Shown here piece after piece: positions 34,834 to 47,900 of a stretch of 64,000 bases of DNA. Below the pieces are notes generated by a model that saw only the letters and a list, made by a program, of their open reading frames with translations, did no database searches and was not told the origin of the DNA. The stretch comes from Prostheceraeus crozeri (lineage: Eukaryota; Platyhelminthes; Polycladida; Euryleptidae), in NCBI GenBank assembly GCA_907163375.1, contig CAJQUW010010482.1, positions 147,849-211,848 on the forward strand, read 5' to 3'. Position numbers and translations under genes: made by a program. Position 1 is the first letter of the stretch. Each line of letters starts with the position of its first letter.

Positions 34834-36512
34834 TTAACCCTCGGGGGGTTTTCTGGGTCCACGTGGACCCATTTTTCCAGATCACTTGCTGTTATTTATT
34901 AAGTTTTCATTATTTATTATTGATATCACTGGACTTTATCTGTATCGATATGTCAATTATAACTGCCAAGTGAAAATGTATTAGCTGTTGTTTAAATAAT
35001 TGCAATACATCGCAAACCTTTTAGTAAATCTATGGGTCCAAGCTGGACCCAGTCACACTGATTCGTTTCATCGGTCGTCATAGCGCAGAAATTCAGTCAC
35101 TGCTATTCCAAATAACAAAGGCCCGTATTCGTGAAACCAGATAAGGATTTCCCGTATCCTTAGCGACGCTATATCTTAGCCTTATCCTGACCGTCATATT
35201 CGTGAAGGCAGCTATCGTCACGCGCTCACGATGTGTAGCATTTTTTCTATTTTTAGCCTTAACGCCATGCACTTCAAAGGCTGACAACTGGTCAGATTTT
35301 GGAGACGTTGAAATCACAGGCGCACTTGCAAACGATTCCATCGATTAGTTTGTCGATCTGCCCAGGCCGATTGGGCCGCCTCAACTCGCCTGATACAATG
35401 CGAAACAGTAGATAATGAAGCATTGGTTTCACGAACAACTGTCAAAAATCGTATGTGCCTGGTGCATTTCTTACCGTTGATGAGGAACTATATCCTTTCA
35501 GAGGTCGCTGTGCATATAAGCAATATATGCCAAGCAAACCATAAAGGTATGGACTTAAGTTCTGGCTGTTGTGCGATGCCAACAATTATTTTTGTTACAA
35601 TCTACAAATGTACACAGGCAAAGAAGACAATCCCAGTCATCACGGACTTGGAGAACGTGTTGTCATGGATTTGACCAGCTCTCTAGAAAATTCTGGAAGA
35701 CACATAACAACTGACAATTTCTTTACTTCTTTGAAGCTCGCACGCTCTCTCCGCTCAAAAGGCATGACTTTGTTAGGAACTCTGAGGAAAAACAGACGAG
35801 AAGTTCCTCCGCAGATGAAGAATCTACAGGGCCGTGCTGTTTACTCTTCAGACTTCCGATTCAACCTCGAAGATCAAGCATGCCTCCTCAGTTACAAATG
35901 CAAGAAAAATGATTGTGTCCTTCTTTTGAGCACCTTCCATCAAGAGCCAGTTGTTGATCAACAGACTGACCGAAAGGTTCCAGAAATGATAAAAGACTAC
36001 AATGCGACCAAAGGAGGTGTAGATAAAGCTGACCAAATGGTGGCGACATATACGGTGAAATACATCAGCCGAAGATGGCACACAATCGTGTTTTGCAACC
36101 TCTTGGATTTGTGTGGGATAAATGCATATGTGTTGAATTGCGAAATTGATCCTCATTGGGGAAGAGACAAGCCTCACAAAAGAAGACAATTTCTGCGATG
36201 CTTAGGAGAGGAGCTGGTCAAACCATTTTTGGAGTCAAAAGACGTGCCACGGCCAATCATCGAAGCAAAGGTGGATGTTGAGAGAGCAACACGAAAAAAA
36301 GACAGATGTCAACTCTGCGGGTGGAAGAAAGATCGGAAAACGAGAAAAACCTGTGCTCGGTGTGGGAATCACTGTTGTGATGAACATTCGAACTCTGTGA
36401 CTCGTACTTTCTGTACTAATTGTGCTTGATTGTGAAAATAAATCTTCTGGGTCCACGTGGACCCAGATTTTCACGAAATGGAATAGCGAATTTTAAACCT
36501 CCCGAGGGTTAA
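34834..36512 (+). mobile_element. piggyBac-type pB3, copy 2
   Basis: TTAA-bounded, 1,679 bp, termini and palindromes as in copy 1. Practically identical to copies 3 and 4, including flanking minisatellite, which indicates copying of the whole region rather than a separate insertion. Confidence 0.92.
35465..36429 (+). pseudogene. pB3 transposase, copy 2
   Basis: Open for 286 codons from 35569. Second and third catalytic aspartates (TTDNFFTS, KGGVDKADQMVA) and the RRW motif of the core are present, and the zinc-binding C-terminus is complete with seven A in the run at ~36294. The first aspartate (TVDEELYP, ~35478) lies upstream of an in-frame TAA shared by all copies, and the N-terminal region is missing. 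It cannot make an active enzyme by itself, but the element may be mobilised by a related piggyBac. Confidence 0.88.
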
Positions 36513-38473
36513 AGGAGCCCTTCTGTTTCTCCGAGTAGCTGGTATCTGTCTCAGAGGAGCCCTTGTCTATCTGAGTTTAGCCCATCTGTTTCTCCGAGTA
36601 GCTGGTTTCTGTCTCAGAGGGGTCCTTTTCAATCTGAGAGGAGCCCATCTGTTTCTCAGATTGTCTGGTCTCTGTCTCAGAGGGGTCCTTGTCCATCTGT
36701 GATGAGCCATTCTATTTCTCAGAGCGGCTGGTCTCTTCCTCAGAAGGACCTGTGTCTATCTGAGAGGAACCCATCTGTTTCTCCGAGTGGCTGGTATCTG
36801 TCTCAGAGGAGCCCTTGTCTATCTGAGAGGAGCCCATCTGTTTCTCAGAGTAGCTTGTATCTGTGTCAGAGGTGCCCTTGTCCATCTGAGAGGATCCCTT
36901 CTGTTTCTCAGAGTGGCTGGTCTGTCTCAGAAAGACGTTTGTCCATCTGAGTGTAGCCCTTCTGTCTCTCAGAGCGGTTGGTTTCTGTCTCAGAGGGATC
37001 CTTTTCCATCTGAGAAGAGCACATCTGTTTCGCAGATTGTCTGGCCTCTGTCTCAGTCAGGGGGGTCCTTTTCCATCTGTGATGAGCCCTTCTGTTTCTC
37101 AGAGCGGCTGGTCTTTTCCCAGAAGGACATGTGCCCATCTGTTTTTCAGAATGGCTGGTCTCTGTTTCAGAGGGTTCCCTATCCTTCTGAGAGGAGCCCG
37201 TCTGTTTCTCAGAGTGGCTGGTGTCTGTCTCTGAGGGTTACCTATCCATCTGAGAGGAGCCCTTCTGTTTCTCACAGTGGTTGGTCTCTGTCTCAGAGGT
37301 GCCCTTGTCTATCTTAAAGGAGCCCATCTGTTTCTCCGAGTAGCTGGTTTCTGTCTCAGAGGGGTCCTTTTCAATCTGAGAGGAGCCCATCTGTTTCTCA
37401 GATTGTCTGGTCTCTGTCTCAGAGGGGTCCTTGTCCATCTGTGATGAACCATTCTATTTCTCAGAGCGGCTGGTCTCTTCCTCAGAAGGACCTGTGTCTA
37501 TCTGAGAGGAACCCATCTGTTTCTCAGAATGGCTGGTCTCTGTCTCAGATGGGTCCAGATCAATCTCTGAATAGCCCTTCTGTTTCTCAGAGTGGCTAGT
37601 CTCTGTCTCAGAAGGACGTTTGTCTATCAGAGAGGAGCCACTTCTATTTCTCAGAATGGCCATTGTCCATCTGAGTGTAGCCCTTCTGTCTCTCAGAGTG
37701 GTTGGTCTCTGTCTCAGAGGGATCCTTTTCCATCTGAGAGGATCCCTTCTGTTTCTCAGAGTGGCTGGTCTGTCTCAGAAAGACGTTTGTCCATCTGAGT
37801 GTAGCCCTTCTGTCTCTCAGAGTGGCTGGTCTCTGTCTCAGAGGGATCCTTTTCCATCTGAGAGGATCCCTTCTGTTTCTCAGAGTGGCTGGTCTGTCTG
37901 AGAAAGACGTTTGTCCATCTGAGTGTAGCCCTTCTGTCTCTCAGAGCGGTTGGTTTCTGTCTCAGAGGGATCCTTTTACATCTGAGAAGAGCACATCTGT
38001 TTCGCAGATTGTCTGGCCTCTGTCTCAGTCAGGGGGTCCTTTTCCATCTGTGATGAGCCCTTCTGTTTCTCAGAGCGGCTGGTCTTTTCCCAGAAGGACA
38101 TGTGCCCATCTGTTTTTCAGAATGGCTGGTCTCTGTTTCAGAGGGTTCCCTATCCTTCTGAGAGGAGCCCGTCTGTTTCTCAGAGTGGCTGGTGTCTGTC
38201 TCTGAGGGTTACCTATCCATCTGAGAGGAGCCCTTCTGTTTCTCACAGTGGTTGGTCTCTGTCTCAGAGGAGCCCTTGTCTATCTTAAAGGAGCCCATCT
38301 GTTTCTCCGAGTAGCTGGTTTCTGTCTCAGAGGGGTCCTTTTCAATCTGAGAGGAGCCCATCTGTTTCTCAGATTGTCTGGTTTCTGTCTCAGAGGGGTC
38401 CTTTTCAATCTGAGAGGAGCCCATCTGTTTCTCAGATTGTCTGGTCTCTGTCTCAGAGGGGTCCTTGTCTATC
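36513..38473. repeat. Minisatellite block 3
   Basis: 63-bp units in the same variant order as block 2 for its first part, then a duplication of a run of units near 37650-37920 (two adjacent copies of a stretch ending in CGTTTGTCCATCTGAGTG). Ends in the same units before TTAA as blocks 2 and 4. Confidence 0.92.
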
Positions 38474-40152
38474 TTAACCCTCGGGGGGTTTTCTGGGTCC
38501 ACGTGGACCCATTTTTCCAGATCACTTGCTGTTATTTATTAAGTTTTCATTATTTATTATTGATATCACTGGACTTTATCTGTATCGATATGTCAATTAT
38601 AACTGCCAAGTGAAAATGTATTAGCTGTTGTTTAAATAATTGCAATACATCGCAAACCTTTTAGTAAATCTATGGGTCCAAGCTGGACCCAGTCACACTG
38701 ATTCGTTTCATCGGTCGTCATAGCGCAGAAATTCAGTCACTGCTATTCCAAATAACAAAGGCCCGTATTCGTGAAACCAGATAAGGATTTCCCGTATCCT
38801 TAGCGACGCTATATCTTAGCCTTATCCTGACCGTCATATTCGTGAAGGCAGCTATCGTCACGCGCTCACGATGTGTAGCATTTTTTCTATTTTTAGCCTT
38901 AACGCCATGCACTTCAAAGGCTGACAACTGGTCAGATTTTGGAGACGTTGAAATCACAGGCGCACTTGCAAACGATTCCATCGATTAGTTTGTCGATCTG
39001 CCCAGGCCGATTGGGCCGCCTCAACTCGCCTGATACAATGCGAAACAGTAGATAATGAAGCATTGGTTTCACGAACAACTGTCAAAAATCGTATGTGCCT
39101 GGTGCATTTCTTACCGTTGATGAGGAACTATATCCTTTCAGAGGTCGCTGTGCATATAAGCAATATATGCCAAGCAAACCATAAAGGTATGGACTTAAGT
39201 TCTGGCTGTTGTGCGATGCCAACAATTATTTTTGTTACAATCTACAAATGTACACAGGCAAAGAAGACAATCCCAGTCATCACGGACTTGGAGAACGTGT
39301 TGTCATGGATTTGACCAGCTCTCTAGAAAATTCTGGAAGACACATAACAACTGACAATTTCTTTACTTCTTTGAAGCTCGCACGCTCTCTCCGCTCAAAA
39401 GGCATGACTTTGTTAGGAACTCTGAGGAAAAACAGACGAGAAGTTCCTCCGCAGATGAAGAATCTACAGGGCCGTGCTGTTTACTCTTCAGACTTCCGAT
39501 TCAACCTCGAAGATCAAGCATGCCTCCTCAGTTACAAATGCAAGAAAAATGATTGTGTCCTTCTTTTGAGCACCTTCCATCAAGAGCCAGTTGTTGATCA
39601 ACAGACTGACCGAAAGGTTCCAGAAATGATAAAAGACTACAATGCGACCAAAGGAGGTGTAGATAAAGCTGACCAAATGGTGGCGACATATACGGTGAAA
39701 TACATCAGCCGAAGATGGCACACAATCGTGTTTTGCAACCTCTTGGATTTGTGTGGGATAAATGCATATGTGTTGAATTGCGAAATTGATCCTCATTGGG
39801 GAAGAGACAAGCCTCACAAAAGAAGACAATTTCTGCGATGCTTAGGAGAGGAGCTGGTCAAACCATTTTTGGAGTCAAAAGACGTGCCACGGCCAATCAT
39901 CGAAGCAAAGGTGGATGTTGAGAGAGCAACACGAAAAAAAGACAGATGTCAACTCTGCGGGTGGAAGAAAGATCGGAAAACGAGAAAAACCTGTGCTCGG
40001 TGTGGGAATCACTGTTGTGATGAACATTCGAACTCTGTGACTCGTACTTTCTGTACTAATTGTGCTTGATTGTGAAAATAAATCTTCTGGGTCCACGTGG
40101 ACCCAGATTTTCACGAAATGGAATAGCGAATTTTAAACCTCCCGAGGGTTAA
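38474..40152 (+). mobile_element. piggyBac-type pB3, copy 3
   Basis: TTAA-bounded, 1,679 bp; I see no difference from copy 2 in the parts compared. The embedded Harbinger-like segment begins at ~38760. Confidence 0.92.
39105..40069 (+). pseudogene. pB3 transposase, copy 3
   Basis: Identical arrangement to copy 2: open from 39209 for 286 codons, with catalytic residues two and three and the C-terminal Cys/His cluster. The first catalytic aspartate is cut off by the shared TAA. Confidence 0.88.
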
Positions 40153-43100
40153 AGGAGCCCTTCTGTTTCTCCGAGTAGCTGGTATCTGTCTCAGAGGAGC
40201 CCTTGTCTATCTGAGTTTAGCCCATCTGTTTCTCCGAGTAGCTGGTTTCTGTCTCAGAGGGGTCCTTTTCAATCTGAGAGGAGCCCATCTGTTTCTCAGA
40301 TTGTCTGGTCTCTGTCTCAGAGGGGTCCTTGTCCATCTGTGATGAGCCATTCTATTTCTCAGAGCGGCTGGTCTCTTCCTCAGAAGGACCTGTGTCTATC
40401 TGAGAGGAACCCATCTGTTTCTCCGAGTGGCTGGTATCTGTCTCAGAGGAGCCCTTGTCTATCTGAGAGGAGCCCATCTGTTTCTCAGAGTAGCTTGTAT
40501 CTGTGTCAGAGGTGCCCTTGTCCATCTGAGAGGATCCCTTCTGTTTCTCAGAGTGGCTGGTCTGTCTCAGAAAGACGTTTGTCCATCTGAGTGTAGCCCT
40601 TCTGTCTCTCAGAGTGGTTGGTTTCTGTCTCAGAGGGATCCTTTTCCATCTGAGAAGAGCACATCTGTTTCGCAGATTGTCTGGCCTCTGTCTCAGTCAG
40701 GGGGGTCCTTTTCCATCTGTGATGAGCCCTTCTGTTTCTCAGAGCGGCTGGTCTTTTCCCAGAAAGACATGTGCCCATCTGTTTTTCAGAATGGCTGGTC
40801 TCTGTTTCAGAGGGTTCCCTATCCTTCTGAGAGGAGCCCGTCTGTTTCTCAGAGTGGCTGGTGTCTGTCTCTGAGGGTTACCTATCCATCTGAGAGGAGC
40901 CCTTCTGTTTCTCACAGTGGTTGGTCTCTGTCTCAGAGGTGCCCTTGTCTATCTTAAAGGAGCCCATCTGTTTCTCCGAGTAGCTGGTTTCTGTCTCAGA
41001 GGGGTCCTTTTCAATCTGAGAGGAGCCCATCTGTTTCTCAGATTGTCTGGTCTCTGTCTCAGAGGGGTCCTTGTCCATCTGTGATGAACCATTCTATTTC
41101 TCAGAGCGGCTGGTCTCTTCCTCAGAAGGACCTGTGTCTATCTGAGAGGAACCCATCTGTTTCTCAGAATGGCTGGTCTCTGTCTCAGATGGGTCCAGAT
41201 CAATCTCTGAATAGCCCTTCTGTTTCTCAGAGTGGCTAGTCTCTGTCTCAGAAGGACGTTTGTCTATCAGAGAGGAGCCACTTCTATTTCTCAGAATGGC
41301 CATTGTTCATCTGAGTGTAGCCCTTCTGTCTCTCAGAGTGGTTGGTCTCTGTCTCAGAGGGATCCTTTTCCATCTGAGAGGATCCCTTCTGTTTCTCAGA
41401 GTGGCTGGTCTGTCTCAGAAAGACGTTTGTCCATCTGAGTGTAGCCCTTCTGTCTCTCAGAGCGGTTGGTTTCTGTCTCAGAGGGATCCTTTTCCATCTG
41501 AGAAGAGCACATCTGTTTCGCAGATTGTCTGGCCTCTGTCTCAGTCAGGGGGGTCCTTTTCCATCTGTGATGAGCCCTTCTGTTTCTCAGAGCGGCTGGT
41601 CTTTTCCCAGAAGGACATGTGCCCATCTGTTTTTCAGAATGGCTGGTCTCTGTTTCAGAGGGTTCCCTATCCTTCTGAGAGGAGCCCGTCTGTTTCTCAG
41701 AGTGGCTGGTGTCTGTCTCTGAGGGTTACCTATCCATCTGAGAGGAGCCCTTCTGTTTCTCACAGTGGTTGGTCTCTGTCTCAGAGGTGCCCTTGTCTAT
41801 CTTAAAGGAGCCCATCTGTTTCTCCGAGTAGCTGGTTTCTGTCTCAGAGGGGTCCTTTTCAATCTGAGAGGAGCCCATCTGTTTCTCAGATTGTCTGGTC
41901 TCTGTCTCAGAGGGGTCCTTGTCCATCTGTGATGAGCCATTCTATCTCTCAGAGCGGCTGGTCTCTTCCTCAGAAGGACCTGTGTCTATCTGAGAGGAAC
42001 CCATCTGTTTCTCAGAATGGCTGGTCTCTGTCTCAGATGGGTCCAGATCAATCTCTGAATAGCCCTTCTGTTTCTCAGAGTGGCTAGTCTCTGTCTCAGA
42101 AGGACGTTTGTCTATCAGAGAGGAGCCACTTCTATTTCTCAGAATGGTCATTGTCCATCTGAGTGTAGCCCTTCTGTCTCTCAGAGTGGCTGGTGTCTGT
42201 CTCTGAGGGTTACCTATCCATCTGAGAGGAGCCCTTCTGTTTCTCACAGTGGTTGGTCTCTGTCTCAGAGGTGCCCTTGTCTATCTTAAAGGAGCCCATC
42301 TGTTTCTCCGAGTAGCTGGTTTCTGTCTCAGAGGGGTCCTTTTCAATCTGAGAGGAGCCCATCTGTTTCTCAGATTGTCTGGTCTCTGTCTCAGAGGGGT
42401 CCTTGTCCATCTGTGATGAGCCATTCTATTTCTCAGAGCGGCTGGTCTCTTCCTCAGAAGGACCTGTGTCTATCTGAGAGGAACCCATCTGTTTCTCCGA
42501 ATGGCTGGTCTCTGTCTCAGATGGGTCCAGATCAATCTCTGAATAGCCCTTCTGTTTCTCAGAGTGGCAAGTCTCTGTCTCAGAAGGACGTTTGTCTATC
42601 AGAGAGGAGCCACTTCTATTTCTCAGAATGGCCATTGTTCATCTGAGTGTAGCCCTTCTGTCTCTCAGAGTGGTTGGTCTCTGTCTCAGAGGGATCCTTT
42701 TCCATCTGAGAGGATCCCTTCTGTTTCTCAGAGTGGCTGGTCTGTCTGAGAAAGACGTTTGTCCATCTGAGTGTAGCCCTTCTGTCTCTCAGAGCGGTTG
42801 GTTTCTGTCTCAGAGGGATCCTTTTCCATCTGAGAAGAGCACATCTGTTTCGCAGATTGTCTGGCCTCTGTCTCAGTCAGGGGGTCCTTTTCCATCTGTG
42901 ATGAGCCCTTCTGTTTCTCAGAGCGGCTGGTCTTTTCCCAGAAGGACATGTGCCCATCTGTTTTTCAGAATGGCTGGTCTCTGTTTCAGAGGGTTCCCTA
43001 TCCTTCTGAGAGGAGCCCGTCTGTTTCTCAGAGTGGCTGGTGTCTGTCTCTGAGGGTTACCTATCCATCTGAGAGGAGCCCTTCTGTTTCTCACAGTGGT

Positions 43101-43321
43101 TGGTCTCTGTCTCAGAGGAGCCCTTGTCTATCTTAAAGGAGCCCATCTGTTTCTCCGAGTAGCTGGTTTCTGTCTCAGAGGGGTCCTTTTCAATCTGAGA
43201 GGAGCCCATCTGTTTCTCAGATTGTCTGGTTTCTGTCTCAGAGGGGTCCTTTTCAATCTGAGAGGAGCCCATCTGTTTCTCAGATTGTCTGGTCTCTGTC
43301 TCAGAGGGGTCCTTGTCTATC
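40153..43321. repeat. Minisatellite block 4
   Basis: The longest block between two pB3 copies (~3.2 kb), with two internal repeats of a longer unit series (the CGTTTGTCTATCAGAG..GAGCC variant recurs near 41264, 42107 and 42592). Same 63-bp unit. Confidence 0.92.
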
Positions 43322-44999
43322 TTAACCCTCGGGGGTTTTCTGGGTCCACGTGGACCCATTTTTCCAGATCACTTGCTGTTATTTATTAAGTTTTCATTAT
43401 TTATTATTGATATCACTGGACTTTATCTGTATCGATATGTCAATTATAACTGCCAAGTGAAAATGTATTAGCTGTTGTTTAAATAATTGCAATACATCGC
43501 AAACCTTTTAGTAAATCTATGGGTCCAAGCTGGACCCAGTCACACTGATTCGTTTCATCGGTCGTCATAGCGCAGAAATTCAGTCACTGCTATTCCAAAT
43601 AACAAAGGCCCGTATTCGTGAAACCAGATAAGGATTTCCCGTATCCTTAGCGACGCTATATCTTAGCCTTATCCTGACCGTCATATTCGTGAAGGCAGCT
43701 ATCGTCACGCGCTCACGATGTGTAGCATTTTTTCTATTTTTAGCCTTAACGCCATGCACTTCAAAGGCTGACAACTGGTCAGATTTTGGAGACGTTGAAA
43801 TCACAGGCGCACTTGCAAACGATTCCATCGATTAGTTTGTCGATCTGCCCAGGCCGATTGGGCCGCCTCAACTCGCCTGATACAATGCGAAACAGTAGAT
43901 AATGAAGCATTGGTTTCACGAACAACTGTCAAAAATCGTATGTGCCTGGTGCATTTCTTACCGTTGATGAGGAACTATATCCTTTCAGAGGTCGCTGTGC
44001 ATATAAGCAATATATGCCAAGCAAACCATAAAGGTATGGACTTAAGTTCTGGCTGTTGTGCGATGCCAACAATTATTTTTGTTACAATCTACAAATGTAC
44101 ACAGGCAAAGAAGACAATCCAGTCATCACGGACTTGGAGAACGTGTTGTCATGGATTTGACCAGCTCTCTAGAAAATTCTGGAAGACACATAACAACTGA
44201 CAATTTCTTTACTTCTTTGAAGCTCGCACGCTCTCTCCGCTCAAAAGGCATGACTTTGTTAGGAACTCTGAGGAAAAACAGACGAGAAGTTCCTCCGCAG
44301 ATGAAGAATCTACAGGGCCGTGCTGTTTACTCTTCAGACTTCCGATTCAACCTCGAAGATCAAGCATGCCTCCTCAGTTACAAATGCAAGAAAAATGATT
44401 GTGTCCTTCTTTTGAGCACCTTCCATCAAGAGCCAGTTGTTGATCAACAGACTGACCGAAAGGTTCCAGAAATGATAAAAGACTACAATGCGACCAAAGG
44501 AGGTGTAGATAAAGCTGACCAAATGGTAGCGACATATACGGTGAAATACATCAGCCGAAGATGGCACACAATCGTGTTTTGCAACCTCTTGGATTTGTGT
44601 GGGATAAATGCATATGTGTTGAATTGCGAAATTGATCCTCATTGGGGAAGAGACAAGCCTCACAAAAGAAGACAATTTCTGCGATGCTTAGGAGAGGAGC
44701 TGGTCAAACCATTTTTGGAGTCAAAAGACGTGCCACGGCCAATCATCGAAGCAAAGGTGGATGTTGAGAGAGCAACACGAAAAAAAAGACAGATGTCAAC
44801 TCTGCGGGTGGAAGAAAGATCGGAAAACGAGAAAAACCTGTGCTCGGTGTGGGAATCACTGTTGTGATGAACATTCGAACTCTGTGACTCGTACTTTCTG
44901 TACTAATTGTGCTTGATTGTGAAAATAAATCTTCTGGGTCCACGTGGACCCAGATTTTCACGAAATGGAATAGCGAATTTTAAACCTCCCGAGGGTTAA
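43322..44999 (+). mobile_element. piggyBac-type pB3, copy 4
   Basis: TTAA-bounded, 1,678 bp. One G fewer in the left terminal G run than copies 1-3, and one base lost at ~44119 (ATCCAG instead of ATCCCAG), otherwise as copies 2 and 3. Confidence 0.92.
43952..44911 (+). pseudogene. pB3 transposase, copy 4 (extra frameshifts)
   Basis: Adds a one-base loss at ~44119 and an eight-A run at ~44781 to the shared TAA. The zinc-binding C-terminus therefore falls out of frame. Catalytic segments two and three are intact as sequence. Confidence 0.86.
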
Positions 45000-47900
45000 A
45001 GGAGCCCTTCTGTTTCTCCGAGTAGCTGGTATCTGTCTCAGAGGAGCCCTTGTCTATCTGAGTTTAGCCCATCTGTTTCTCCGAGTAGCTGGTTTCTGTC
45101 TCAGAGGGGTCCTTTTCAATCTGAGAGGAGCCCATCTGTTTCTCAGATTGTCTGGTCTCTGTCTCAGAGGGGTCCTTGTCCATCTGTGATGAGCCATTCT
45201 ATTTCTCAGAGCGGCTGGTCTCTTCCTCAGAAGGACCTGTGTCTATCTGAGAGGAACCCATCTGTTTCTCCGAGTGGCTGGTATCTGTCTCAGAGGAGCC
45301 CTTGTCTATCTGAGAGGAGCCCATCTGTTTCTCAGAGTAGCTTGTATCTGTGTCAGAGGTGCCCTTGTCCATCTGAGAGGATCCCTTCTGTTTCTCAGAG
45401 TGGCTGGTCTGTCTCAGAAAGACGTTTGTCCATCTGAGTGTAGCCCTTCTGTCTCTCAGAGCGGTTGGTTTCTGTCTCAGAGGGATCCTTTTCCATCTGA
45501 GAAGAGCACATCTGTTTCGCAGATTGTCTGGCCTCTGTCTCAGTCAGGGGGGTCCTTTTCCATCTGTGATGAGCCCTTCTGTTTCTCAGAGCGGCTGGTC
45601 TTTTCCCAGAAGGACATGTGCCCATCTGTTTTTCAGAATGGCTGGTCTCTGTTTCAGAGGGTTCCCTATCCTTCTGAGAGGAGCCCGTCTGTTTCTCAGA
45701 GTGGCTGGTGTCTGTCTCTGAGGGTTACCTATCCATCTGAGAGGAGCCCTTCTGTTTCTCACAGTGGTTGGTCTCTGTCTCAGAGGTGCCCTTGTCTATC
45801 TTAAAGGAGCCCATCTGTTTCTCCGAGTAGCTGGTTTCTGTCTCAGAGGGGTCCTTTTCAATCTGAGAGGAGCCCATCTGTTTCTCAGATTGTCTGGTCT
45901 CTGTCTCAGAGGGGTCCTTGTCCATCTGTGATGAACCATTCTATTTCTCAGAGCGGCTGGTCTCTTCCTCAGAAGGACCTGTGTCTATCTGAGAGGAACC
46001 CATCTGTTTCTCAGAATGGCTGGTCTCTGTCTCAGATGGGTCCAGATCAATCTCTGAATAGCCCTTCTGTTTCTCAGAGTGGCTAGTCTCTGTCTCAGAA
46101 GGACGTTTGTCTATCAGAGAGGAGCCACTTCTATTTCTCAGAATGGCCATTGTCCATCTGAGTGTAGCCCTTCTGTCTCTCAGAGTGGTTGGTCTCTGTC
46201 TCAGAGGGATCCTTTTCCATCTGAGAGGATCCCTTCTGTTTCTCAGAGTGGCTGGTCTGTCTCAGAAAGACGTTTGTCCATCTGAGTGTAGCCCTTCTGT
46301 CTCTCAGAGCGGTTGGTTTCTGTCTCAGAGGGATCCTTTTCCATCTGAGAAGAGCACATCTGTTTCGCAGATTGTCTGGCCTCTGTCTCAGTCAGGGGGG
46401 TCCTTTTCCATCTGTGATGAGCCCTTCTGTTTCTCAGAGCGGCTGGTCTTTTCCCAGAAGGACATGTGCCCATCTGTTTTTTCAGAATGGCTGGTCTCTG
46501 TTTCAGAGGGTTCCCTATCCTTCTGAGAGGAGCCCGTCTGTTTCTCAGAGTGGCTGGTGTCTTTCTCTGAGGGTTACCTATCCATCTGAGAGGAGCCCTT
46601 CTGTTTCTCACAGTGGTTGGTCTCTGTCTCAGAGGTGCCCTTGTCTATCTTAAAGGAGCCCATCTGTTTCTCCGAGTAGCTGGTTTCTGTCTCAGAGGGG
46701 TCCTTTTCAATCTGAGAGGAGCCCATCTGTTTCTCAGATTGTCTGGTCTCTGTCTCAGAGGGGTCCTTGTCCATCTGTGATGAGCCATTCTATCTCTCAG
46801 AGCGGCTGGTCTCTTCCTCAGAAGGACCTGTGTTTATCTGAGAGGAACCCATCTGTTTCTCAGAATGGCTGGTCTCTGTCTCAGATGGGTCCAGATCAAT
46901 CTCTGAATAGCCCTTCTGTTTCTCAGAGTGGCTAGTCTCTGTCTCAGAAGGACGTTTGTCTATCAGAGAGGAGCCACTTCTATTTCTCAGAATGGCCATT
47001 GTCCATCTGAGTGTAGCCCTTCTGTCTCTCAGAGTGGTTGGTCTCTGTCTCAGAGGGATCCTTTTCCATCTGAGAGGATCCCTTCTGTTTCTCAGAGTGG
47101 CTGGTCTGTCTCAGAAAGACGTTTGTCCATCTGAGTGTAGCCCTTCTGTCTCTCAGAGCGGTTGGTTTCTGTCTCAGAGGGATCCTTTTCCATCTGAGAA
47201 GAGCACATCTGTTTCGCAGATTGTCTGGCCTCTGTCTCAGTCAGGGGGGTCCTTTTCCATCTGTGATGAGCCCTTCTGTTTCTCAGAGCGGCTGGTCTTT
47301 TCCCAGAAGGACATGTGCCCATCTGTTTTTCAGAATGGCTGGTCTCTGTTTCAGAGGGTTCCCTATCCTTCTGAGAGGAGCCCGTCTGTTTCCCAGAGTG
47401 GCTGGTGTCTGTCTCTGAGGGTTACCTATCCATCTGAGAGGAGCCCTTCTGTTTCTCACAGTGGTTGGTCTCTGTCTCAGAGGAGCCCTTGTCTATCTTA
47501 AAGGAGCCCATCTGTTTCTCCGAGTAGCTGGTTTCTGTCTCAGAGGGGTCCTTTTCAATCTGAGAGGAGCCCATCTGTTTCTCAGATTGTCTGGTCTCTG
47601 TCTCAGAGGGGTCCTTGTCCATCTGTGATGAGCCATTCTATTTCTCAGAGCGGCTGGTCTCTTCCTCGGAAGGACCTGTGTCTATCTGAGAGGAACCCAT
47701 CTGTTTCTCAGAATGGCTGGTCTCTGTCTCAGATGGGTCCAGATCAATCTGTGAATAGCCCATCTGTTTCTCAGAGTGGCTGGTCTCTGTCTCAGAAGAA
47801 CGTTTGTCTATCTGAGTTGAGTCCTTCTATTTCTCAGATTGTCTGGTCTCTGTCTCAGAGGGGTCCTTGTCCATCTGTGATGAGCCCTTCTGTCTCTCAG

